64,000 nucleotides of DNA from DASUCS01 sp041166385. Lineage in GTDB: Bacteria > Actinomycetota > Acidimicrobiia > Acidimicrobiales > JACDCH01. Every line of letters starts with the position of its first letter. Positions within the stretch are counted from its first letter, which is position 1. The translations under genes were made by a program, and so were the position numbers. The notes under the pieces are model-generated. The model saw only the letters and a list, made by a program, of their open reading frames with translations, did no database searches and was not told the origin of the DNA. Below, piece after piece: positions 51,529 to 59,410 of this stretch. The stretch is taken from NCBI GenBank assembly GCA_041166385.1, contig JBEEFW010000159.1:9142-73141 (forward strand), written 5' to 3'.

Positions 51529-52248
51529 ATGAGCACAGACGAGGTGCTGTCCGACCTCGGGATGTCAAGTCCGGCGTCATTGGAGCAGCAGCTCGATCGA
51601 TTCGCTCTCGACGTCGGCGAGCTGTATCGCCGTCAGAAGGAGCGCGCCGAGCAACTCGAGCAGAACCTCGTGCAGATGCGCACCACGTTCCTCGAGACGG
51701 TGCGCTCGATGGCGTACGTCGTCGAGGCGAAAGACGCATACACCGGTCAACACCTCGAGCGGTGCCGTGTGTACGGCAACACCCTCATGCAAGCGCTCGG
51801 TGTGGCCGCGGAGTATCCCGACGCGGAATACGGCTTCCTGTTGCACGACGTCGGCAAGGTCGGTGTGCCGGAGCGCATCCTGAACAAGCCCGGCCCGTTG
51901 ACGGCCGCTGAGTGGCGCGTGATGCGTACGCATCCGATCATCGGCTATCAAATCCTGCAGGGCATTCCGTTCATGACGACCGCGGCGTCGATCGTGCGTT
52001 GTCATCACGAGATGTGGGACGGCGCGGGCTATCCCGAAGGTCTCAAGGCCGAGCAGATCCCGTTGCCGGCGCGCGTGTTCCAGGTCGTCGACGCGTTCGA
52101 CGCGATGACCACCGACCGGCCATACCGCGCGTCGCTCGGCGTCGAGAAAGCTGCCGAGGAGATCCAGCGGATGGCGGGTACGCAGTTCGACCCCGACGTG
52201 TGCCGCATCTTCGCCGGCCTCGTCGACTCACTCCCTCAGCGCCTGTAG
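51529..52248 (+). CDS. HD-GYP domain phosphodiesterase
   Basis: 239 residues: a coiled-coil head (about 15-55, ELYRRQKERAEQLEQNLVQ) and an HD-GYP domain. Catalytic LLHDVGKVGVPE (H106, D107), CHHEMWDGAGYPEGL (H159, H160, GYP at 167-169) and DAFDAMTTDRPYR are intact, so c-di-GMP hydrolysis to GMP is predicted. The coiled coil may bring it to the receiver protein encoded 7 nt upstream. Start ATG 51529. Confidence 0.9.
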   Translation: MSTDEVLSDLGMSSPASLEQQLDRFALDVGELYRRQKERAEQLEQNLVQMRTTFLETVRSMAYVVEAKDAYTGQHLERCRVYGNTLMQALGVAAEYPDAEYGFLLHDVGKVGVPERILNKPGPLTAAEWRVMRTHPIIGYQILQGIPFMTTAASIVRCHHEMWDGAGYPEGLKAEQIPLPARVFQVVDAFDAMTTDRPYRASLGVEKAAEEIQRMAGTQFDPDVCRIFAGLVDSLPQRL

Positions 52249-52287
52249 TCCGCGGCGCCGCTCGCGCCAGGCTTCCATTCGCTCGCG

Positions 52288-52701
52288 ATGGTCGCGTACC
52301 CTCGCGACGTGGCCGACCTCGAGACCCGAATGCGTGATCTGGGCGAGTTCATCCGGGATCAGCGCCGGGTGGGGCATCTTTCGCTGCGGAAGCTCTCCGA
52401 GATGGCTGGCATCTCGAATCCCTACCTGAGCCAGATCGAGCGGGGCCTGCGCAAGCCGTCGGCCGAGATCCTGCAACAGCTCGCCCGGGCGTTGGAGATC
52501 TCCTCGGAAACGCTGTACGTGCGGGCCGGCATCCTCGATGCCCGCGACAGCACGTCGGATCTGATGGCCGAGATCCGGCGCGATCCGCACATCAGTGAGG
52601 ATCAAAAGAAGACCCTGATTCGGATCTACGAGTCATTCCGTCACGAGAACGGTGATGGGGAAGCGGCCGAGGCGGAGGGGGAAGCCGAGCTCACCCGGTA
52701 G
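52288..52701 (+). CDS. XRE-type helix-turn-helix regulator
   Basis: 137 residues. HTH about 20-75 (LRKLSEMAGISNPYLSQIERGLRKPSAE), then a helical tail and an acidic Glu-rich end. Similar proteins lie near mshA in other actinobacteria. The start is uncertain: ATG 52288, GTG 52309 or ATG 52330 all give an intact HTH. 40 nt after the HD-GYP gene. Confidence 0.82.
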   Translation: MVAYPRDVADLETRMRDLGEFIRDQRRVGHLSLRKLSEMAGISNPYLSQIERGLRKPSAEILQQLARALEISSETLYVRAGILDARDSTSDLMAEIRRDPHISEDQKKTLIRIYESFRHENGDGEAAEAEGEAELTR

Positions 52702-52713
52702 CTTTTCAATCCC

Positions 52714-53931
52714 GTGCGCACGTTGGCCGTTCTCTCGCTGCACACCTCACCGCTGGTTCAGCCGGGCATCGGCGACAGCGGTGGCATGAACGTCTACGTG
52801 CGTGAGCTGGTGTCCTCTCTGGCCCAGGCGGGCGTGCAATCGACCGTGTACACCCGTCGCTGGGACAACGAGCTCCCCGACGTCGTCGATGTCGAGCCCG
52901 GCTTCCGCGTCGTGCACGTGCCGGCCGGACCCTTCGACCTTGCGAAGGAGCGACTGCCCGAGGTCGTCGACGAGTTCACAGCGGGCGTCCTCGCGGACCT
53001 GCGAGCAGCCGACGACGTCGACGCGATCCACGCCAACTACTGGCTGTCGGGCATCGCCGGCCACGCGCTCAAGCACGAACTCGACATCCCGCTGGTGTCG
53101 ACGTTCCACACGCTGGCCCGCGTGAAGGCCGAGACCGGTGATGCCGAACCACAACGACGTATCGATGCCGAGGTGAGCGTGATGCGTTGCTCCGACGCGA
53201 TCACCGCGTCGTGTCCCGCGGAAGCGCAGCAGCTGCGCCGCCTGTATGGCGTTCCGTCCGAGCGCATTCAACTCGTGCCGCCCGGCGTCATCCACGCGTT
53301 CTTCTCCCCTGGCGATCGACGTGGCGCGCAGCGCGCGCTCGGCCTCGCCGCCGATGGACGACCCGTGCTGCTCTTCGTCGGACGCATCCAGCCGCTGAAG
53401 GGTGTCGACGTCGCGATCAGCGCGCTGGCCGGACTGCGGACGAGCGACGCGGAGCTCGTCATCGTCGGCGGACCGAGCGGACCCGAAGGCGACGCGGAAG
53501 CGGCGAAGGCGCGCCTGCTCGCCGAAGAACTCGGTGTCGACGCTCGCATCCACTGGGTTCCGCCACAGCCGCACTACCGCTTGGCCACCTACTACCGAGC
53601 TGCAGATGTGTGTGTCGTGCCGAGCCGGTCGGAGTCGTTCGGGCTCGTCGCGCTCGAAGCGGCCGCGTGCGGCACGCCGGTCGTGGCCGCCGCCGTCGGC
53701 GGACTGCGCACGCTGGTCGAGCACGGACGCACCGGCTTCCTGGTCGAAGGACGCGATCCTGAGGACTTCGCCGCGGGCATCGATCGCGTGCTGCGCGATC
53801 GCACGTCTGCGGTCGCGATGGGTGAAGCGGCCGCCGCACACGCGCGGGGCTTCACCTGGTCGACCACCGCGGCGCGCTTGCGCCGCCTGTACGCCGACCT
53901 CACCACCCGCGCCCTCGTTGACTGTGCCTGA
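52714..53931 (+). CDS. mshA: D-inositol-3-phosphate glycosyltransferase (mycothiol synthesis)
   Basis: 405-residue GT4 enzyme that joins N-acetylglucosamine to inositol phosphate, the first step to mycothiol. N-terminal HTSPLVQPGIGDSGGMNVYV is diagnostic; the C-lobe has FVGRIQPLKG and the nucleotide-binding ESFGLVALEAAACGTPVVA. GTG start at 52714. Mycothiol is limited to actinobacteria, which supports the lineage call. The next gene overlaps the 3' end by 8 nt. Confidence 0.93.
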   Translation: MRTLAVLSLHTSPLVQPGIGDSGGMNVYVRELVSSLAQAGVQSTVYTRRWDNELPDVVDVEPGFRVVHVPAGPFDLAKERLPEVVDEFTAGVLADLRAADDVDAIHANYWLSGIAGHALKHELDIPLVSTFHTLARVKAETGDAEPQRRIDAEVSVMRCSDAITASCPAEAQQLRRLYGVPSERIQLVPPGVIHAFFSPGDRRGAQRALGLAADGRPVLLFVGRIQPLKGVDVAISALAGLRTSDAELVIVGGPSGPEGDAEAAKARLLAEELGVDARIHWVPPQPHYRLATYYRAADVCVVPSRSESFGLVALEAAACGTPVVAAAVGGLRTLVEHGRTGFLVEGRDPEDFAAGIDRVLRDRTSAVAMGEAAAAHARGFTWSTTAARLRRLYADLTTRALVDCA

Positions 53932-54382
53932 CCCGCACGACGAGGCGGCGCTCGCGGAGCTCGAGGCGCGCATCGACGCGTGGGCGCAGCGCGAGAAGCT
54001 CGAGAATCCGACGATCGCCGCGGTCGATCGGGGCGAGGCCGAAGAGCGGCGCTGGTACATCCGCATGAAGGGCGAGCAGAAGGACACCTTCACGATCTGG
54101 CTCACGCTGCGGCAGCGCACGTTGCACTACGAGACCTACGTGATGCCGGCGCCCGAGGAGAACCACCAGGAGTTCTACGAGCACCTGCTGCGCCGCAACC
54201 TCAAGCTGTACGGCGCGTCGTTCGCCATCGGCGAGGAGGACGCGGTGTTCCTCGTCGGTCAGATCGCCAACGACGCGGTCACCGACGACGAGCTCGACCG
54301 CATCCTCGGCTCGCTCTACGCCTGGGTCGAGCAGTTCTTCCGCCCCGCCCTGCGCATCGGGTTTGCTTCGCGCTTTCAGTAA
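53924..54382 (+). CDS. YbjN domain-containing protein
   Basis: 152 residues with the YbjN/type III chaperone-like fold: RWYIRMKGEQKDTFTIWLTLRQRTLHYETYVMP in short form and LLRRNLKLYGASFAIGEEDAVFLVG. A YbjN gene directly after mshA is the common actinobacterial order. Start GTG 53924 overlaps mshA by 8 nt. Function not established; probably a chaperone-like partner. Confidence 0.85.
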   Translation: MPDPHDEAALAELEARIDAWAQREKLENPTIAAVDRGEAEERRWYIRMKGEQKDTFTIWLTLRQRTLHYETYVMPAPEENHQEFYEHLLRRNLKLYGASFAIGEEDAVFLVGQIANDAVTDDELDRILGSLYAWVEQFFRPALRIGFASRFQ

Positions 54383-54386
54383 GTCG

Positions 54387-54479
54387 CTACGGCTTGCGCC
54401 TCACGAGCGCGACGACGACGAGAATTGGTACGGCGAGCACGAGCAAGAGGATGAGCAACTCTGGCCCGGCGACGTTCAT
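54387..54479 (-). CDS. 30-residue single-helix membrane protein
   Basis: ATG 54479 overlaps the TGA of the upstream small gene by 4 nt. The 30 residues have one strong helix (ELLILLLVLAVPILVVVALV) ending in RRKP. Real coding is supported by the ATGA overlap and the clean hydrophobic pattern. Role unknown. Confidence 0.6.
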   Translation of the reverse strand: MNVAGPELLILLLVLAVPILVVVALVRRKP

Positions 54480-54682
54480 GTGCGTCCGTTCCTCGTCGGC
54501 CAGCGTGACACCCAGACGACGCAGGCGATGCCCGCCAACACAAGAGCGAAGCCCCACGCGTCGCCTCGTACTGCTACCGCGAGCCCGGCCAGCAGGAACG
54601 CGACGCCGAGCGCGAAGCCCCTCAGCCGCTCCATACCAAGAAGCTGCCGCTTCCACGGTTCTGTGACGGGTTTGTCGTCCAC
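54476..54682 (-). CDS. small two-helix membrane protein
   Basis: 68 residues: a hydrophilic head (DDKPVTEPWKRQLLGMERLR), helix 1 (about 21-38) and helix 2 (about 44-59), then a basic end. The order and the 4-nt overlap with the 30-residue gene indicate a small two-gene unit convergent with mshA/ybjN. No family recognised. Confidence 0.65.
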   Translation of the reverse strand: MDDKPVTEPWKRQLLGMERLRGFALGVAFLLAGLAVAVRGDAWGFALVLAGIACVVWVSRWPTRNGRT

Positions 54683-54799
54683 ACCCGATTTGTACCGGGG
54701 GCGTCAACGGGATGGTTTGTCATCGCACTCGTCCCCGGCAAGCTCCCGTTTCAGTAACTTTCATTGCTTTTCAATCTCGGCGCTACTACGGTCTGCCTC

Positions 54800-54837
54800 G
54801 CCCGGGATCTCCCATCGGGGAAGGGGAGATCCCGGGC
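54800..54837 (+). promoter_or_regulatory. hairpin in the proC leader
   Basis: GCCCGGGATCTCCC and GGGAGATCCCGGGC form a perfect 14-bp stem with a 10-nt loop, 21 nt before the proC start. No T-run follows. It may be a leader structure affecting proC translation, or a terminator for transcripts arriving from upstream. Confidence 0.45.
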
Positions 54838-54858
54838 AACCGCGCGTACTCTGCGGAC

Positions 54859-55647
54859 GTGAAACTGCAGCTGGTGGGTGGCGGACGCATGGGCGAGGCC
54901 TTGCTCACCGGGCTACTCGCGGCCGGCTGGGCCGAGCCCGCTGACCTCGGCGTCGTTGAGAAGCTGGCCGAACGCCGGACAGATCTCGCCAAGCAGTTTC
55001 CCGAGGTCGCGATTCTCGAAGCGCCGGCGAAGACCGACGGCGCCGTGGTCGCAGTGAAGCCCGACGACGTCGAGAGCGCGTGCGCCGCGATCGCCGCGGC
55101 CGGCTGCGAACGGGTGCTCTCGATCGCCGCGGGCGTGACATTGACCCGGCTCGAGCGGGCGCTCGGTGGCGACACGCCCGTGGTGCGGGCGATGCCGAAC
55201 ACTCCAGCGCTCATCGGTGCTGGTGCGGCAGCGATTGCGCCCGGCTCACACGCGACCGAGGACGACCTGGCCTGGGCGGAGTCGATCCTGTCGGCGGTCG
55301 GCGTCGTGGTGCGCGTGCCCGAGAAGCTGCTCGACGCCGTCACGGGACTCTCCGGTTCGGGCCCCGCCTACGTGTTCCTGGTGGCGGAGGCGCTCATCGA
55401 GGCCGGGGTGCTGGCGGGCCTCCCGCGCGACGTGAGCGCCACCCTCGCCAACCAGACACTGCTCGGCGCCGCCCGCCTGCTCACCGAGACCGGCGACGGG
55501 CCCGAGGCCCTGCGGGCCATGGTGACCTCGCCCGGAGGCACGACCGTCGCCGGACTCCGGGCTCTCGAGCAGGCCGGCATGCGAGCGGCCTTCCTCGACG
55601 CCGTCATGGCCGCGACCGAACGGTCCAAGGAGCTCGGTCAGGGCTGA
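54859..55647 (+). CDS. proC: pyrroline-5-carboxylate reductase
   Basis: Last step of proline synthesis. 262 residues: Rossmann start KLQLVGGGRMGEALL (about 2-16), MPNTPALIGAGAAA and the C-terminal signature VTSPGGTTVAGLRALEQAGMRAAF. GTG 54859 is used since the frame upstream to 54712 is not ProC-like. It is followed by the palindromic element at 55657 and the small HTH gene, an order also seen in mycobacteria. Confidence 0.95.
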   Translation: MKLQLVGGGRMGEALLTGLLAAGWAEPADLGVVEKLAERRTDLAKQFPEVAILEAPAKTDGAVVAVKPDDVESACAAIAAAGCERVLSIAAGVTLTRLERALGGDTPVVRAMPNTPALIGAGAAAIAPGSHATEDDLAWAESILSAVGVVVRVPEKLLDAVTGLSGSGPAYVFLVAEALIEAGVLAGLPRDVSATLANQTLLGAARLLTETGDGPEALRAMVTSPGGTTVAGLRALEQAGMRAAFLDAVMAATERSKELGQG

Positions 55648-55656
55648 CCACACGAA

Positions 55657-55699
55657 CTCGAGGCAATAGGCACCGGAAACCGGTGCCTATTGCCTCGAG
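55657..55699. repeat. 43-nt palindromic element, copy 1
   Basis: CTCGAGGCAATAGGCACCGG, AAA, then the exact reverse complement: a perfect 20-bp stem. It starts 10 nt after the proC stop. The outer arms are identical to copy 2 at 56935. Could act as a terminator, but sequence conservation between the two copies goes beyond what a terminator needs. Confidence 0.85.
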
Positions 55700-55770
55700 A
55701 ATGAGAAGTCGCCCCTGACAACACCAGCAACAGGGGCGTACAGTGCCCACAGCGGAGGAAGGGGTTTTCC

Positions 55771-55965
55771 ATGGCGCAGAGCCAGGCGCGCGCTCGGTTC
55801 CTTACGGTGCTCGAGGTAGCCGATCAGCTGCGGGTGTCGACGATGACGGTGTATCGCCTCATCAAGTCCGGCGAGCTGCGCGCAGTGCGCGTCGGCAAGT
55901 CGTATCGGCTCCGCGAGGAAGACATCGACGCCTACCTGAGCAAGCAGTACACCCAGGCGGGTTAG
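55771..55965 (+). CDS. small HTH (excisionase/MerR-type) DNA-binding protein
   Basis: 64 residues: FLTVLEVADQLRVSTMTVYRLIKSGELRAVRVGKSYRL is spread over the HTH and wing of the excisionase family. Found after proC in other actinobacteria (Rv0500A-like), so it is a chromosomal regulator and not a sign of a phage. ATG 55771 with GGAAGG-type ribosome binding site upstream. Confidence 0.85.
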   Translation: MAQSQARARFLTVLEVADQLRVSTMTVYRLIKSGELRAVRVGKSYRLREEDIDAYLSKQYTQAG

Positions 55966-55987
55966 GCCCGATACCTTCGACCCTCCC

Positions 55988-56842
55988 ATGGGTCAGCAGT
56001 ACGACACCGTCACCTTTCTCTCCGACTACGGACTGGCCGACGAGTTCGTCGGCGTCGTGAAGTCGGTCATTCGCTCCATCGCCCCTCACGCGACCGTGAT
56101 CGACCTCACGCACGACATCGAGCCGCACGACGTCCGCGGCGCCGGTCTCGCGTTGGCCCGCAGTGCGCAGTACCTCGTGTCGGGAGTGGTGCTCGCGGTC
56201 GTCGATCCCGGCGTGGCGACACCACGCCGCGCGATCGCGGTCGAAGTCGGCGACGGCCAGTCGGTGTTGGTCGGTCCGGACAACGGGCTGCTCGCCCCCG
56301 CGGTGGCGATGGTGGGTGGCGCCGGCCGAGCGGTCGAGTTGAACAACACCGAGTACCAACTGCCTGCGCCCGGCCCGACGTTCGCCGGCCGCGACGTGTT
56401 CGCACCCGCGGTCGGCTACCTGTGTGACGGCGTCGACCTCGCGGAGCTGGGCGACCTCGTCGATCCGGTCACACTGCTGCCCGGTCTCATGCCGATCACC
56501 CGCGAGGAGGACGGCAAGATCATCGCCGAGGTGCTGTGGGTCGACCGCTTCGGCAACGCGCAGCTCAACGTCGATCCTGACGAGGTGGCGGCGTGGGGAG
56601 ACCGGATCGGGCTGCATTTCGGTGAAACCACGCGCACGGCCCGGCGCGCCGGCAGCTACGCCGCGCTGAAGACCGGTGAGATCGGGCTCGTCGTCGACTC
56701 GTACGGGTTGCTCGCCGTCAGCGTCGACCGCGGTTCGGCCGCGAACGAACTCGGGCTGCATGCTGGAGATCCCGTGACCCTCGAACCATTCGCCGACGAT
56801 GAGGACAACAGCGTGCCGATCCGACTAGGCAACCGCCGATGA
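55988..56842 (+). CDS. SAM hydroxide adenosyltransferase family protein (DUF62)
   Basis: 284 residues. Family motifs: TFLSDYGLADEFVG (catalytic Asp), DLTHDIEPHDV, VVDPGVATPRR, VGPDNGLLAP and the late DRFGNAQLN. DUF62 enzymes split S-adenosylmethionine with water to adenosine and methionine; halogenases of natural-product pathways are relatives, but the 23-residue halogenase insert is not visible. Its stop overlaps the 29-aa gene. Confidence 0.9.
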   Translation: MGQQYDTVTFLSDYGLADEFVGVVKSVIRSIAPHATVIDLTHDIEPHDVRGAGLALARSAQYLVSGVVLAVVDPGVATPRRAIAVEVGDGQSVLVGPDNGLLAPAVAMVGGAGRAVELNNTEYQLPAPGPTFAGRDVFAPAVGYLCDGVDLAELGDLVDPVTLLPGLMPITREEDGKIIAEVLWVDRFGNAQLNVDPDEVAAWGDRIGLHFGETTRTARRAGSYAALKTGEIGLVVDSYGLLAVSVDRGSAANELGLHAGDPVTLEPFADDEDNSVPIRLGNRR

Positions 56843-56928
56843 GGAAGGGCACCACCATCACGTTGGCGCTGTTGCTCGTGCTGATCTTCGGCGCGGCGAT
56901 CCTGCAGTTCGTGTTCTTCGCCAAGTAG
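56839..56928 (+). CDS. 29-residue single-helix membrane protein
   Basis: ATG 56839 overlaps the upstream TGA by 4 nt. Translates to RKGTTITLALLLVLIFGAA and ILQFVFFAK: one membrane helix between basic ends. Overlap and amphiphilic ends support real translation. Ends 6 nt before palindrome copy 2. Confidence 0.6.
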   Translation: MRKGTTITLALLLVLIFGAAILQFVFFAK

Positions 56929-56934
56929 CGCATT

Positions 56935-56977
56935 CTCGAGGCAATAGGCGCCGGTAGGCGCCGGCTATTGCCTCGAG
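56935..56977. repeat. 43-nt palindromic element, copy 2
   Basis: Same outer arms as copy 1 (CTCGAGGCAATAG / CTATTGCCTCGAG, 13 bp perfect) and the same total length of 43 nt. The centre differs (GCGCCGGTAGGCGCCGG), pairing through GCGCC/GGCGC. Reading the opposite strand gives the better alignment with copy 1, including CTCGAGAATG at the flank. Lies between convergent genes, 8 nt from the permease stop at 56986. Confidence 0.85.
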
Positions 56978-56985
56978 AACGGACG

Positions 56986-57789
56986 TCAGAGGCGCGTCGC
57001 GAGCTGGTCGCGTGTGAAGCGACGAGCGCCGCGTGCACACAGCGTCAGCGCCACCACCCAGACCAACGCGCCGATCGCGATGGCGATCGTCATGTCGACG
57101 AGCAACAGACCTGTCGCCTGGCCGACTGCGAGGAAGATCAACGGCAGGATGACCGCACCACCAAGCTGATTGGCCTCCTGCGACGTGCGCGCCCGCGCGG
57201 ACACGCGCACCATCACCGACAACCCGAGAGCCGCGACGGCGGGCCCGACCCAGAAGATCATCACGGCCCACAGCCGTGTCGGGATGAAGATGCGGTGCAT
57301 CACGGGCCACGCCACGCTGTTCGACACGATCGCGAAGCACAAGAAGCCGATCCACGACACGAGAACGGCCGGCACGTACGCCGTCAGCAGCTTGGCGATG
57401 AAGATGTCGCGGTCGGCCATCGGCAGGTGCAGCAACGATTCGAGCGTCTTGCGCTCCTTCTCGCCCGCGAACGCGTCAGCGGCCAGCACGGCCGACACCA
57501 TCAGCGGCACGATCAGGAACAACGGGGCGAGCAGGTAACCGTTCACCAACACGATCAGCTGCTCGCGTTGCGGCAGAGCGAGGATCGGCCGCGCCAGATC
57601 GCCCGGGATGTTGTCGAGGAAGCGGGACAGGTCGAAATGGTCCTGTGATCGCGCGGCGATTCCGATGACGAGCGGCAACACGACGAGCAACAGAAACGGC
57701 ACCAGCAGCATCGGCAGCACTACGGCCTTCGAGCGCCGGACCGCGGTGAGGTCCTTGGCCATGACGGCGCGGATCGCCGGCCAGTTCAT
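56986..57789 (-). CDS. ABC-2 type transporter permease (NatB/YhaP-like)
   Basis: 267 residues, six helices. Opens with AIRAVMAKDLTAVRRSKAVV, has a large outside loop (about 50-100) and the DAFAGEKERKTLESLLHLPMADRDI motif that marks this ABC-2 subgroup. Likely exports sodium, lipid or drug; cannot be decided. Start ATG 57789 overlaps the ATPase stop by 4 nt. Confidence 0.88.
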   Translation of the reverse strand: MNWPAIRAVMAKDLTAVRRSKAVVLPMLLVPFLLLVVLPLVIGIAARSQDHFDLSRFLDNIPGDLARPILALPQREQLIVLVNGYLLAPLFLIVPLMVSAVLAADAFAGEKERKTLESLLHLPMADRDIFIAKLLTAYVPAVLVSWIGFLCFAIVSNSVAWPVMHRIFIPTRLWAVMIFWVGPAVAALGLSVMVRVSARARTSQEANQLGGAVILPLIFLAVGQATGLLLVDMTIAIAIGALVWVVALTLCARGARRFTRDQLATRL

Positions 57790-58721
57790 GTGAACCCCGC
57801 CTCGATCGCGAAGTACACGTCTTCGAGCGTCGGTGTGCGCGGGATTGCGCTGTACACCGGCACCTCACGCCCGACGAGCGTCGCCACGACCGCGGCGAGG
57901 GCCTCGCGATCGCGCACTCGAAGGTGAGCGCCTTCGGCCGACGGCGACGCGCCCGTCACACCGTCGACCTCGCGAACCAACGCGAGCGTGCGATCGTCGA
58001 TCGGTGCGCCGAGATCGACATCGGCTTCGAGACCGTCCCACAGCGCGGCGGCGAGTTCGTCGGGCCGTCCGAAGGCTTGCAGCCGGCCGCGGTGCAGCAC
58101 GGCCATGCGGTGCGCAAGCCGTCCGGCTTCGCCGAGGAAGTGCGTGCACACGACCACCGTGCGTCCGTGTTCGGTGGCGAGCGCGCCGATGAGCTCGACG
58201 ACATCGCGCGTCGCCGCTGGATCGAGGCCCGACGTCGGCTCGTCGAGGAACAGCACCTCCGGATCGTGCAGCAGCGCGCGTGCGAGCGCGAGCCGCTTGC
58301 GCTGACCGGTGGAGAAGCCCTGCACCGGATCGTTGGCCCGGTCCATCATCCCGAAGCGCCCGAGCAGCTCGTCGACCTTCTCTTCGGCGTGCGTCTTGCC
58401 AAGGCCGCGGATGCGCGCCGCGAACAAGAGGTTCTCGCGGGCCGTGAGTCGTTCGTCGAGGCCGGCGTTCTCCGTGAGCACGCCGGTGCGTCGCCGAATC
58501 TCGTCGCCGTCGACCGTGGGATCGAGACCAAGCACGCGTGCCTCGCCGCGGTCTGGCCGGAGCACGCCGTTCAGCAGGCGAACCGTGGTGGTCTTGCCGG
58601 CGCCGTTCGGACCGAGCAGGGCGAGTACCTCTCCCTGTTGCACGTCGAGCGTGAGATCGTCGAGCGCGATCCCCGTGGCGAAGGAGCGCGTGAGACCTCT
58701 GGTCTCGATGACCCCACTCAC
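57786..58721 (-). CDS. ABC transporter ATP-binding protein (ABC-2 exporter)
   Basis: 311 residues. Walker A GPNGAGKTTT, FSTGQRKRLALARALL as signature (FSTGQ in place of LSGGQ, common in this group), Walker B VLFLDEPTSGLD, switch His in CTHFLGEAG. A C-terminal regulatory part of about 90 residues follows. Pairs with the overlapping permease. Distinct from the exporter at 12-13.5 kb. Confidence 0.92.
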   Translation of the reverse strand: MSGVIETRGLTRSFATGIALDDLTLDVQQGEVLALLGPNGAGKTTTVRLLNGVLRPDRGEARVLGLDPTVDGDEIRRRTGVLTENAGLDERLTARENLLFAARIRGLGKTHAEEKVDELLGRFGMMDRANDPVQGFSTGQRKRLALARALLHDPEVLFLDEPTSGLDPAATRDVVELIGALATEHGRTVVVCTHFLGEAGRLAHRMAVLHRGRLQAFGRPDELAAALWDGLEADVDLGAPIDDRTLALVREVDGVTGASPSAEGAHLRVRDREALAAVVATLVGREVPVYSAIPRTPTLEDVYFAIEAGFT

Positions 58722-58739
58722 ACTGTCAGTGTGGCGCGG

Positions 58740-59396
58740 TCAGGCTCCAACAGTGCGCAGCGCGACGAGCACCGTGTGCATGCGGCTCGGCGTCGCGGGT
58801 GCCGTGGGCGGCGGGGGAGGCTCGGCCGGAGCGGCGTCCGCGGCAGGTGCGGGTTCTGACGCGGGCGCCGCTGCAGCCTTTTTCTTGGGTGCGGGTGCGG
58901 GTGCAGGAGCAGGTTCGGGGGCGGGCGACGAGCCGTCGTCCAGCGCCATGAAATCGTGTGTGGTGTACATGCGGCCGCTGGAGTCGTAGCTCACACCGAC
59001 GCCGATGTAGTTGTAGGCCGGGTCCACGATGTTCTTGTAGTGAGCCGGGCTGTTCACGAATGCCGTCATCAGCGAGTTGACGTCGTTCCCGACGCCGACG
59101 TTCTCTCCCAGCTTCGTCCAGTTGGCCGACACCTGACCGGCGAGGTTCGGATTGTGGGAGATGCCGCCGTTGGCGACCATCTGATCGGTCCAGTTGCGGG
59201 CGACGCCGGTGAGCTCGCCGTACACCGCGAGCGGTCCGAGACCTTTCGAGGAACGGATGCCGTTGATCTTGGCGACGAATGCGGCTTCCGCCCCGCTGTC
59301 GGCCGCGTTGGCCGGTACCGGGTTCGCGAGCACGAACAGTGCAGCGATCACAACCGCCGCCAGCACCGCTCCCATCAGCTTGCGCACAGCGCGCAT
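58740..59396 (-). CDS. secreted CAP (SCP-like) domain protein
   Basis: 218 residues: signal peptide (VLAAVVIAALFVLANPVPANA), a CAP domain (about 35-150; FVAKINGIRSSKGLG, ISHNPNLAGQ, LGENVG, SPAHYKNIVDP, GVGVSYDSSG) and a 65-residue Ala/Pro/Lys-rich tail that may attach to or span the cell wall. Bacterial CAP proteins such as YkwD are extracellular; activity unknown. The leader carries a c-di-GMP-I riboswitch 15 nt ahead of the ATG, so expression should follow c-di-GMP. Confidence 0.9.
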   Translation of the reverse strand: MRAVRKLMGAVLAAVVIAALFVLANPVPANAADSGAEAAFVAKINGIRSSKGLGPLAVYGELTGVARNWTDQMVANGGISHNPNLAGQVSANWTKLGENVGVGNDVNSLMTAFVNSPAHYKNIVDPAYNYIGVGVSYDSSGRMYTTHDFMALDDGSSPAPEPAPAPAPAPKKKAAAAPASEPAPAADAAPAEPPPPPTAPATPSRMHTVLVALRTVGA

Positions 59397-59410
59397 TTCG
59401 TTTCCCTTCG

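Noticed and set aside
55771..55965. Excisionase-type HTH as sign of a prophage or integrative element
   Set aside because: The gene stands in the conserved proC neighbourhood, and no integrase, phage structural gene or att-like tRNA duplication is visible.
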